Part shown: piece by piece, positions 22,303 through 33,829 of the stretch | How positions within the stretch are numbered: position 1 is the stretch's first letter | Layout of the letters: every line of letters starts with the position of its first letter | Origin: Neodiprion pinetum | Taxonomy: Eukaryota; Arthropoda; Insecta; Hymenoptera; Diprionidae | Direction: 5' to 3' | Length of the DNA stretch: 64,000 nucleotides | Assembly: GCF_021155775.2 (NCBI RefSeq) | Contig: NC_060238.1 | Coordinates: 20,254,970-20,318,969, forward strand | Made by a program: the position numbers and the translations under genes | Notes under the pieces: generated by a model | The model's input: only the letters and a program-made list of their open reading frames with translations | Databases searched by the model: none | What the model was told of the DNA's origin: nothing

Positions 22303-23689
22303 TCACGTCGACTTCATAGCCTGTCTACGTTTAACATCCCAATTATAAACCCTAGCCATGTTGACTTCCGTCGTTGTAAACTGGTCGCGCAAAAAGTCCA
22401 AATCGTGCTCTAGATAGCTAAGATTTCTCTTAGCAGCCTCAATGTTTTTGACTAGCAGCTCTTGGGCGTCATCCAGCATGTATTCCAGCATCACGTTGGC
22501 TCCCAGCCAGAGGCAGACTTTATTGGTCGGCGGTACCAGGGCCCTGGCAAAGACCTGCTCTGACAGTAAAAACTGGGTCTCTAGATCCTGGCTGCTGTTC
22601 TTCTCCGCCTGAAGCTTCTCAATCATTTCAAGTGACCGCTCCAACTCCGGTATTTGCGTTCTTAGCCTCCGACGTTTGTTCGATAAATTACACTCCATGA
22701 ATTTGTATTTACTGTGCTGCTCGTCCAGCTTCTTCAACACCTTGTCCACCGATCCTTCGTTATCTGGTTTCGCCATAAATGCGTCTACATCTTCCTGCCG
22801 TGCAAAAATTTTCTCCATCATATCTTACGATTTTTTAATACAAACATTAAGCCAGAACTATCGGCCGAGGTTGGAATATCAGGTTGTCTTATTCAGAAAA
22901 GAAGAAATAAATTCACTCCAATTAGTTCCTCAAACTTTTCAATCAACAGTCAACAAATACTGAAACAAATTGACGAATCAATTCTGCTATTTTGTGTCTA
23001 TTCTGTACCAAAAACTTGGAAAAGTATTTATCGACACGTAAACACCAATCTGAAGCGACGAACTGATATATATTTGTAGCGAGATGGGTACGTTAATCCT
23101 TGACGCAGCGGAGAAAATTTTTTTAGAAATCTAAAAGACAAAGCGCAAACTGACGAGTAAAGAACGAAAGAATCATTTTTCCGATACTTGTTTGAAAAAG
23201 AAAAATATCACGCTTCGGGGACTCGATCTTTGGGCGAATAAATGTCCTTTGAAAATGCGACGAAAACGAGACAACTTCAAGTGATTGAGCGAGACAAAAG
23301 ATTGTCTCTATCAAATTGGAGGGTCGAAAAAACGAATGAAACCATATAAGGCAAGGAAATGTGATGGTGAAAGAAATTACGCAAGTAAGATCGATAATCG
23401 CACGGTGTTATTGCGGCCCGCGTTTTGGGCGCCGGTAAATTATTATCTCAAGAATGGTTTCGCTTGACAATTGATCGGACAGATAAACAGATAAAAAACG
23501 AAAGCGATAGTTTTTAGATCTTAAATTCGTATCGGAGCAGATCGAGTGGATCTTTCACGATCGGTAAAAGGGATGTTGGGAAGTTAGTTTGAAATTATCA
23601 CTTACCACGAAGTCTGCCTCCGGTATTCCGGCGTATGATTTTTTTTCACCTCCTAGCTTGGTCTCTGGATTATTAGTACCTTCCTCCAT
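22303..23689 (-). CDS. Prefoldin subunit 3 (VBP1)
   Basis: Two exons on the minus strand, 23606-23689 and 22303-22794, joined in phase 0 (GTG|gtaagt; ggcag|GAAGAT), give 191 residues (human VBP1 has 197). Exon 1 ends in YAGIPEADFV and exon 2 opens EDVDAFM, reproducing the family GIPEA-FVEDVD signature across the junction. Further hallmarks are KVLKKLDEQHSKYKFMECNL, the PPTNKVCLWLGANVMLEY turn, then LDFLRDQFTTTEVNMARVYN and WDVKRR near the C-terminus. Two long coiled-coil helices flank a beta-hairpin, the alpha-class prefoldin fold. In the cytosolic prefoldin hexamer it captures unfolded actin and tubulin and passes them to the chaperonin CCT. The Met at 22821 is inside the intron and is not used. 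Confidence 0.96.
22795..23605 (-). other. PFDN3 intron
   Basis: 811-base GT-AG intron. Open frames on either strand here continue the reading of exon 2 or are shadows. No nested element is seen. Confidence 0.9.
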
Positions 23690-23830
23690 GTTGATATTTT
23701 CTACCTTTATTCTATTTTCTTAATCACTCTAAGCAGATCAAATCGCCGTTCTCGCGTGTCGGTGTCGGTTCGTGCGAATTTCCACGGTTTATCTGCTGTG
23801 TTGTAGAGGGGACAACGTATCGCGATATTC

Positions 23831-24031
23831 GGCCTCGCTTGCATCTAGCTTCATTGTCTCGCTTCTCCCTTCGATCGGTAAGACAGGGACCGATAAATAG
23901 TTTTCTCCTCTATGCTGCATTTCGCTGATACTTGGAAAGATCGCATTGATGTTCGGCCTCACGTCTAACTTCATTGTCTCGCTTCTTTCTTCGATCGGTA
24001 AGACAGGGACCGACAAATAGGTTTCTCCTCT
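23831..24031. repeat. About 80-bp direct duplication upstream of PFDN3
   Basis: Bases 23831-23911 and 23955-24031 share GGCCTC, TAGCTTCATTGTCTCGCTTC-like, TTCGATCGGTAAGACAGGGA and TTTCTCCTC blocks, offset by about 120 bp. Both copies are open in one minus-strand frame (23789-24076), whose product repeats LSVPVLPIE-RSETMKLD. They lie 140-340 bases above the PFDN3 start codon, so they could be 5' leader or promoter. Confidence 0.8.
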
Positions 24032-26995
24032 AATAATTCGTTTTTTTCCTCTATCGTGTATTTCGAAATAACGCATTGATGTTTCATTGTAAGATAGTTT
24101 TGAGTTAAATTGTCGAATGTACGATGAGTGGATTCAGAATTGAAATAAATTTTTACCGTCATTTCTCTTCTTACTTCTTCACTTTAAATTCACAATGAAG
24201 AAAAAGCGCGCATTATTCTTGAAATTAGTAGAATGAGAAATTGAGAAAAAATAATGTAAATAAGGCGTAGAAGATTCTAGTTTTTAACTAAATGGAAAAC
24301 GTAATCATCTGCAAAACTGTTTAATCTATGTGATACTGAAGAAATAAAGTCTGAATTATTGTTTACCGAGTGATCTTCTTTTTCAAATATCAGTAGAAAT
24401 ATTTTGATTAAAAGTATTTTTTTTTTTTCCGCGTTGAAAGAAGAATTACTTGTGCATCTCGCTTCGTTTAGAAACCTCAATAATGCTGAAGTAGCATTTT
24501 TTAATCACACGATCGCAGTACTGATTTGATGCATTTCTCTCACGAGCTGCGCAGTTAGAATCTGGAAGGACTTTGACACAGTCTGCACGAGCAATTTTGC
24601 AATATCGATGAAAAAATAACTCGAATCATTCGAAGATCAGTCCGTGATTAATGATCACGATGACACACTGCAGTACATAGTCACGATATGGCCATAGTTA
24701 AATATGCATATTTTCTCCGTGAGTTGGATGATTCGTCTTTGCTACAACGATCGTGATCTTTTAATAGAGTTAATTTCGATCTGACAAAAACCGATAGACG
24801 TTTTTTCGACTTAAAGCATCAATGATGCGGCATAACGTCGTTTGCTCGCAACTTACAGAGTACTATTATTTTACTTTAATCCGAGGAATAAACACCGAAT
24901 GAAATTTGGTGTAAGTAAATTGAGAATCTGGAAAGTTAGTAAACACATTTACGACGCGTATTTTACTAGTTTTATTCGTCAAGATAATGGGGGACTGGGA
25001 CCATAATATAAGTATCACTGGTACGTTGCATGACGATTATTCCCAACATCTGACCACGCGCCAGAGCTATACTCTTAAATTAAACCGTTTTATGTAACGT
25101 CTAGCTGCTCATCAAACCGACGATAAACGACCGTTTCTATAACAGCGCAATTACTCGCGACTCTAATTTATACGAATTAGATCCACCTGCGTCCATCAGG
25201 TGCTGATTCGTGTATTGCGGCCAATTGACGGAATTGGTGTATAAAAGGGGGGAGTGAATTGACTTGTCTCCTTTTTCCGTAAACATTAAGAATTCAGAAT
25301 TTACTAAACTACCTACTTATTGCAAGGACATGGAAAATTTCACAGTGAAACACAGGAGAATTCTGATGGAAGCACGTCAAAACAGGACACGATGATTGCC
25401 CATAAGACAATTGAATAAAGTAAATTATACAAAGATCAAAACGTCCCGTTGTATGCTTGGAAAAAAATCCCTCAGTCGTTTTGAATATCATTTCTTTACT
25501 CTGTAATAGGTATTTGTTATCATTCAATAGATAAATTTGTATTTCCTATAAATAACAATTCGAATTTTTAATTCCATCAAAATTTTTACGGGTGATTACA
25601 GCTGTTGTGAGAAATTGTCGCGATTTTTGTCAATTTTTTTTTCGTTCGTGTGCTCTTGATATGTGAATTTAAAAAAACAAATTTTTTTTATCGAAAATCA
25701 CAGCTTCCTGAAAGATTGACCATATGAGTTGTTTTTTTTTTTTTTTTTTTATAATCTTTGAACTCATCAATTGCGATACGATTTTTTGATTTAAAGATCA
25801 AACTTCACGATTTCGAGAGTTTGGACATTTTTTATTTATTTATTTTTTTTTTATTTTTCTAACTTCTTATAAAAATCAATGTATGAAGTTTTTTTTTTTA
25901 CAAATCATGCCGTCAGATTTATCGCGGAGTCACATCTCATTCTGTTTTTTTTCTTCTTCTTTTTTCTTTTTTCCTATCGAATTTGAAATTTCGTTGAAAT
26001 TTGATGAAATGAAAAATTCGAATTCTTATTCCCGTACGTTTCGACAGAGAATGCTTGAAATAGAATTTGTCATCGAGAAGACAAATCCATCTGATCGAAT
26101 ATTTTAGTGGAAAAACGATCAGGATAATGGATAAAAATTTTTTGAGGAATTAATAAACAGCAATCGCGGTTCTTTGGGCCAGACACACACGCTGCACGCT
26201 CTCACATTTATTATACATGTATGTATACATATGCATACACAATATATTACGTATGTATCTACGCTTTGTACATATATGTATATAAATGACGAGTGTCATG
26301 CAATCCGCACCCGCACCCCGCATATTATGAGCATCGCGCAGCTCCAGACGGATGGATTGACTTGCCTGGAGCACAGCGTATTATCTCCCACATCCCTAAT
26401 AGCGCTAATAGATCTCTTCACCCTCTTCAGACATCGTATTCACTCTCTCTCTCTCTCACTTTATCTCAGTGTTTTAATAACCGAGTTAATCCACGCTATA
26501 CTCGTAGAATTTCTTCTTTGCAGGCTACCGTATCGTAAAATTCCACAATACTTGTTTTTCAGTGTTGAATTTTATTTCAATTCTCTTCATTTTCTATTGA
26601 CAATTAGTATCCAATATAATACACACACACACACACACACACACTATTATGTTTTTAATTATTATTCTTTTCGCTTTGGATCCGACATGGCGGATGAAAA
26701 TCAACTGTTGACGTTTTTGATTATTGTCAGAATACGTTTGGTACGTAATCTAATTCAATGAACAAAACGGCGCAGAGACAATGCTCTGACTCTTGAATTA
26801 CGTGACAGAAGTCGAGAGAACAAAAGAGCATACATGTTACTGAAAACTGCGGGAAAAGATGAACACGTAAGATTTTTTGGTGAAATATAATAATTTTTGG
26901 TGTAAAAATTAGCCAACATGGACTTTATGCATAGGTAGAACAATTTTTAAGGTCAATCTAGAAATTTACAATTTCTTATTTATTTATGATACTAG
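24032..26995. other. Intergenic, nothing recognised
   Basis: A+T-rich DNA with long T runs (25,731-25,750 and others) and a (TC)n patch near 26,441-26,460. An (AC)n run lies at 26620-26644. A TATAAAAGG motif at about 25,240-25,250 lies in otherwise unremarkable sequence; I find no exon downstream of it to attach it to. Confidence 0.5.
26620..26644. repeat. (AC)n microsatellite
   Basis: Twelve consecutive AC units. Confidence 0.95.
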
Positions 26996-27157
26996 TAATG
27001 AGAAAGAATAGTAACGGATACTAGACTTTTCGGTAACAGCTAGAAAACTAATTTTCATTTTCTACCTCGAACTATATTTTTCGATTGTGGTAAAAAATGA
27101 AAACAGTTATATGGACCGAGCGGTAACCGGAACTGAAAATATCCCTCATTGTCAGTG
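26996..27157 (-). mobile_element. CACTGAG MITE fragment, inverted
   Basis: On the minus strand this matches roughly the first 160 bases of the 10299-10708 element: terminal CACTGA-, GGTTACCGCTCGGTCC, ATTTTTTACCACAATCGA, AATTAGTTTTCTAGC and GTTACCGAAAAGTCTAGTATCC. The opposite terminus is missing. Confidence 0.8.
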
Positions 27158-28605
27158 TGAATAACGAAAATCACTCCGTCGAAGACTAAAATCTGCTGTA
27201 CATTTGCGGTTAAAAATACGGTTGAAACGTATAGGTATCGTTTTTTGTTTTCACCTTTTTCCTTCAAGTTTTGAGTAAAATCTGCGCTCTCATTCTCATC
27301 TCCGTCTGTGGTGAGATTAACGATTCTCCGTTATATCTGTACGGCGAGGCTCGTGATCCGGGTGTCGCGATGTCGGTTGCAGATAGCAAACAGGAGCGGC
27401 ACTCTGGCCGTTGGTGAATGGCTGAGGCTCCGCGGCCGATGGATAGGATAGGAGTAAGCTCGTACATTGGCCATTTCCGCAGGAAGTCCAGCTACCAACC
27501 TGTACTGTAACGGTCGTTGAGATTGGAATTGAGCTCGCTATATGTTTCCTACGTAATGCATCGATCTCGATTCACCTCCTCCGGTCGTTCATGGTCGACG
27601 TCCAATTCAATATGTCCCGCATAGTTATCGAAAGAGATCGGTCGCTACCTACCTACACACCGCTTAAAGAGCTACTCAATTAAGGTTTGCAAATCCCAAC
27701 GGAGACCAATCTGGTATGTACCAAAACTTTGCTCAGGATGCATGGGACGTAGTCAGGCCAAAAATCTGTGCGAAACGCTGAACGTTAGAAAACGAAAGTA
27801 TGAAAAGTGCTACTCGAGCCAATCAACTCGAATCTAATTTGAAAAGAATCGGTGATACGCGGTATTGTTTTTGTGAAACACTCGATTACAAATATAGACA
27901 CCTTATTTTTAACAACGTCCGAAGGTAAATCGTAAGATTTTACTATTTTTCATCACCGAAAAAACAGTCTCGTTGATTTTATCCGCGATCGTTGGTATAT
28001 AATAAAAAAATCGACATGTTCGTTAAAACTAACGTTCAGGGTTTAAACATTTTTTGCAAATCAGATTTCATTAGATCTGCAGCTTTGACGGTCGTACTTT
28101 TTGAAATTTTTTTTTTTGCAACACATTTTTCAGCTTACTGTACATCTCGTAAACCCTGAAACTATTAGTTTAACGGTCAATTACCGAACCGAGTATAATT
28201 GATTTGGAACGATAAATTATCAACGGATTCATTGAATTTATTGTTCGCTCTTTCATCTGTTAGAAAACAGCCTTGAAATTTGCGCCAATGTTTAAATTAT
28301 ACTAACTTTATACAAAGGTATGTACAAACAATAGAAAGACAAAAAATTGATGGTAAATAATTCCTCGAAACTGCAGATTCTCGGTTAACAAATCACGACT
28401 TTGGTTCAAATGCAGACCCTGCGGCTCGCAGGGATTTGATTTTCGTATTTACATACCCTAATTGTGTCGGCTATGGGGGAAAAGGAAGTCTGAAAGGTTC
28501 TCTAATTATTGACCATTCGTTGAGGCAACCAGCATGCCGAGGGATTCGAAAAATCGAGAGTAAATAATAAAATTTCGTAGCAAACATCAGACGGCGAAGG
28601 ATATG

Positions 28606-28636
<31 letters not shown>

Positions 28637-30490
28637 GTTTCCCTCGTTTCTTCGTCCCGCAAACATTTCAGAAAGTCACGTGTTTGTCCTTGTCGAAGAT
28701 GCGGCTGCAGGGAGAGTATAATAAAGAAGAACGAGAGAATATATTACAAGACGACGAGAAAAAAAAAAGAAGAAGAAGAAAAACGCGGAGAAAAAGGTTT
28801 GTTTGACGATCTTTTCTCCGTTTGTTTTGTCCCTACGAAGTGTGATCGACACAATGGACCGAAAGGCAAAGGTCAGACAGTCGTCGGCACCGCCCGCCTT
28901 TTTACACAAGTACGACCTCACGTACCGACCAAGAACCAACCGCAAGAGAAGATGCGGTCCGGACCCGCATACGAGGAGGAGGAACAGACGCGGAGAAGAC
29001 GCACACACGCGTCGAGATGCATCTAATACGTGGTCACAATGCCTTGACTTGCGACGAAGAGAAGAGAGGAGTCGGGACGTCGGTGTAAACGATACAGAAG
29101 AAGAGCGCACGCGACCCAAACTCGCAAATTCATCCATCTGCCCCTTGGCTGAACCTACAATCTTAAAACTGGGATCTACTTGGAAACAATATTCGTGAGG
29201 AACACGATGCTGCGGTCATGGACTCGGATCTTAATTCAGAGTTGAGAATTGGATAGGCTTGCGACCCAATTCTTGGAATTCTTCGGCGAAGATGGAAAGC
29301 GGACCATTTTGGCGACCGTTAGGTGAAACTACTGATGTCGGGGTGGATTATAGACGCTTCAAAGAGTTCGCGGGGTGTCGAGTTAAAAGGTGGGAAGATA
29401 TCTTCGTAGATATAAGGTGAGTGACACGTTTAGACCCAGTTACGGAGCATTTTATTTTGTAAATGTTATAAACTCACGGCAAAAATTGTCAATCTCTCGA
29501 TGACTAAAACCAATTGCCAGATGGTTAAACGACACATATTTATTTTTAGGTAGATTTAGAGCCAAGAATCAAACGGATACAAACAAAAAGGATGAATAAT
29601 TGCAATTACACGTAGCGCAAACGATCGATGTTTCCGAAATGGTTGACGTTTAGTTGCCGAGGTGTCCAGATTGAGCGCATAAATTCATTCCAGAGTCCTG
29701 GTACATTTAAGTAGGTGAATAGGACATAGGTCGTCCGATTCAATTTGGGTACATACCGAGTATACAAATTGGTGAATGGACATTGTAAGTGCATTACGAG
29801 AAGAGCGGGTCAACCTGCCAATTGACCATTGTCCATTTGCCCATACGTATTACACGTATGGATGCCTGGGCGATGTAGATAAAACGCGGAGTGTAGGTAC
29901 ATGTGCATTGCGTTATACGAGAGTATAAAGAGTCGCGACGATACCACCAAGTGCCATTATAAATCGAGTGCTTCAGCATCTGCCGCGTATCGTCAGGTCC
30001 TTCTCAGCTCATTGCTCGCATGATAGAGAGAAAGAGCGTTATGATACTTCTGGAGGACTGTTACGTGTCTCTCGGGCAATTGTTCCAGGACGCTGGCTAA
30101 TGAAGACGGTTCACCACCGGTCTCTTGAACCGTGACCAGCAAATATTTAGCCTGACATGCAAAAAGTCGGATGATCGTGGTAAGAAAAAGTTTTCGGTAA
30201 GTAACTTGAAGACGGTCTCGAATCGATGGGTACGGTCGTGTTTAACTTAAATTCAATCCGTTATCCACGTTCGAGTAGGTATTCGATTCTGCCTTGATTT
30301 GTCCAATGAAACTTCACTGCGGAATAACGAGTTAATTACAATCTGAATCGAGCTGTTATTAACCCTCGGATAATTGTTTATCGCGTTTCAAGCTATAGTA
30401 TAACAAGACACTGTTTACGTTGATGAAAGTTTCCAGTTCCATTGGACGGAGAGCAAAGTTGATGATAGTTCATCGTTATGCGAGTGTGTC
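27158..30490. other. Intergenic region upstream of sev, no supported gene
   Basis: Contains a (TA)n run (about 28,613-28,636) and a purine-rich, G+C-rich zone at about 28,750-29,200. There, overlapping frames run on both strands (plus 28803-29198, 131 codons; minus 28676-29137, 153 codons). Neither shows a known domain; both are Arg/Ser-rich low complexity. No splice-supported exon was found. Enhancers or an unspliced noncoding transcript cannot be excluded. Confidence 0.4.
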
Positions 30491-30491
30491 T

Positions 30492-30496
<5 letters not shown>

Positions 30497-30523
<27 letters not shown>

Positions 30524-30610
30524 GGTCTCGCTTTAAATACGATGACTCTCTTTCCGTGTCTTTCGTCCCGAGTGTTTCAAGTTGACGACCGTCGAGGGGA
30601 GTGGAGTAAA
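30497..30610 (+). promoter_or_regulatory. Candidate sevenless promoter
   Basis: A (TC)n tract at 30497-30523, equivalent to GAGA sites on the other strand, is followed by TTTAAATA (30532-30539), a TATA-like box. From here to the ATG at 31298 the DNA is less A+T-rich than the flanks and could be a leader of about 700 bases with short upstream frames (30582-30809, 30832-31017). This is inference from position and composition; a spliced noncoding first exon is equally possible. Confidence 0.35.
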
Positions 30611-31297
30611 TAAGGGCCGAATCCAGAGCATTCAAAGTGGTGAGCTACGCCAACTTGGAAGGCAAGCCAACGGCCGTAGTGGGGTGCGCACCGAACGACT
30701 CTTTGCTTGGACTTTCGTTGGTGTTCGAGGCCCCCAGAGCGGAGGCAAACTAGCCAGTTGCTCGCTTGTGCGCGCACCCGCAACTTGCTCGAGTCGGAGT
30801 AGATATTAAAGGTTCATCGCCTTGACCCACGTTGCCCAGATCTGAAAGAACCGAGCTTGTTTGTCAAAGAAGAGTAAACGCGAACGAAGAGGAACCAACG
30901 AAGAGGAACGAAATTGTCCTGGATTCAAATCGCATCACCAAAAGTCAAGTGTCTCGTCGTGCGCGTTACCCGAAGAAGAATCGCAACCTTGCGAAGACGT
31001 TGGATACGGACAAGTAGATAAAAAATGTTGGACGACGCACGAATTTGGAAAATTTAGTGTTCTTTGACCTGTGTTTGTGTCTGTGTCGTTCTGTGATAGT
31101 TGAACGAATTTCGACTACTGCTGCAACTTTCTTTCTTTTTTTTTTCTTTTGCTTTTCACACTCGATCCGAGGAACAAAAGGACTAGAAAAATGAATCTGA
31201 GGATATAGAGAGCTGCAGGTTGAAGGCATCCTTATGTACATGAACGCCTAGTCACGTGTACGTATTATGCAGGGGGTGAACGAAAGCGGGTGATATT

Positions 31298-32185
31298 ATG
31301 GTAGGGCTGCGGATATGCGTTTTGATCAGGCTCTGGGCCCTGATTCCTGGACTAGTGGGACTCCTTCCGGAGGACTTCGACGTCGGAAGCCCCACGAGCT
31401 TTGAACAGGATTGCATCGCCTGGTGTCGCGATCTCGACGTCAACCAGGTGGGTATAGAAATAGAAACAAGAGAAAAAAAAAAAAAAAAGACAACTCGGTT
31501 CTTCGTAAGATTTATCGGTTGTACTTGAAGATTCTTCGCCGACAAGTTCGCCTCACTTTATTGAACGGGATTTTCAGCCGATCCTCTCTTTCCGCGACTG
31601 TTTTTTCCTACCTCTCTTACAGATTCTTTGGAACGAAAAGTCAACCAGAGAAAAACGTTCCCCGTTGATTATTTTTGATTTTTTACTAATTATAAGTGGA
31701 ACATTAATTTCTAAATAGTAATTGACAACGAGGTTTTGTTACATCTCACTTGTACGTGGGATAATCGAAGTATTTCACAAGGTGAACCGTTTGGAAAAAT
31801 TTAACGCATTTCTTATCACCGCAAACGAGTCGCGATTTATCGAACGTTGCATTTAAGAAGACCTTCGGTTATGCGATAGAAACGATTAGTGAAAAATTAA
31901 ATAACTGCAAATATGTATATATATTATAATGGTAAAAGTTACAAACGAGGAAAACAATGTTGAATAAATCAGATATTATGAATAATAATTATTGATTTGC
32001 AGAAAGGTACAGATCGAATATAACAAGAACAACGTAATATCATACGACCTCAATACTTTCGATATAATTATAAATAATATTTTATACGTATACTATTTCA
32101 AGATTAATTTTATTTCGGCGATTAAATTTTAATTAACGTTAATGCGGCAAATTTTTCAAAACTGTACGACTTATACATACATACA

Positions 32186-32216
<31 letters not shown>

Positions 32217-33797
32217 GTGTGAATACAAGACCAAGAGTTGTACGAAATTCGTAAGCAAAAAGAAAAAAAAAAAGAAGGAAAGTTATTCATTGCAATTTTG
32301 CACAAATCGACTATAAATAGCACATTTTTTCTTCCAACGATAAGCGTTGCCGAATCGGTGGTAAAAATTGAAGGTAAAAAAAGTTTTGGTAAAAAAAAAA
32401 AAATTCGACACGACGAACGTCGCGATACGAGCTCGATGTTTACAATTTTTTTCTTCCAAAGTGTTAATTAAAAAATAAAAACTCATCATATATATATATC
32501 GTACGTTATTTATATTACACTGCGATCCACGTTGGCAATCATCATCAATCTTCTCCCAATTAGAAGCGGTGATACGTTATATAATAATATTGTGTGTTTA
32601 ATCAAAAACAAATTATTTTCTCATGTTAGGAATTATTTTATCTCTTGGTGGTACTTTTTTTTTTTTTTTTTGTTTTTTTCTCTCTCTCTCATCTCTATTC
32701 TCCGATACGAAATTCGATTCTTTTCTTTCGCAGTTCGGTTCTTTTTTGTTTTTTGTTTTTTCTGTTTCTTTTCTTCAAATTACGTCACAGTTTGTTAATT
32801 GTTAGAAAAAATTATGACACGAGAGACGGATAGAGAGAAGGATAGAAGCAATGTCGGAAATTTCTCTGTTCAAATACATTATAAAGTTACGCGTTGAATC
32901 GAATATAAGAGATGAAAAATAAAATAAAAAAAGAAAAAAAAAAAAAAATCGAGTGGAAAGAAAAGGAGAGAGAGAGAGAGAGAGAGAGGAAAATGGCCGT
33001 CTACGAAGGACGTATCAATTGAGTTGCTCTTCACTCTTCATCCCCCCCCCCCCCCCCCCCACTAACGACTACGACATGTAACGACGGCAGTATATATTCA
33101 TTAATTAAGTTAAACCATAGACCACAGAACGGTGGCCTTAAGCTTAAGCTCCTCGTACATCTCGAGATCCGCGCAGCCTGATCGCAAAGAGATCGTACGA
33201 ATGAATTTTCACACGGAGGCCGCGAAAATGGCGCGAAATTTAATAAGCTTTGAATATTCGTCACGTAGGACGAGAAGGGAAATTTGTATCGTCGAACAAT
33301 GAACGCTGGATAACGACAAACGAACGTGAAATAAAAAAAAAAAAAAAAAACAACAAACCAATCAATTTTGCAAAAAGAGAAACCAAGCCGGTGCGTTAAT
33401 TTGACGAGAAACGAATAGAAATAAATTTTAAAAAAAAACACGCACGATCAATGACAGTTTACAGCCGTAAATCGTGTATTTTTAAAGATTAATGTCTCGG
33501 AGCTGAGTTGGTATAATAGATACGAAAAAAGATGAGGAGTAAGGGATTTGATGGGTTGTATGTGGGGGGAGGGATGTTTTTTTTTTTTTTTCAACCGTAC
33601 TCAATTAATCCTCCTCATCCTCCGCCTGTCGTTTTCTGTCCAAGGACTGTAATTATCGCGTCGATTGACGAGAGGCTTGGATTAAACGTTTCTCTCAATT
33701 TTTTGTATTGTTTTTTTTTCTTTTTCTGTTTTTTTTTTCTTTTTTCCTTTCGCTCGAGAACAGTAAATGATCAGAAAAACTTCCTTGCGAAGAGTAG

Positions 33798-33829
<32 letters not shown>

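Noticed and set aside
22795..22821. Start of prefoldin 3 at the Met at 22821
   Set aside because: It lies before the ggcag acceptor; exon 1 at 23606-23689 supplies the family N-terminus GIPEADFV in phase.
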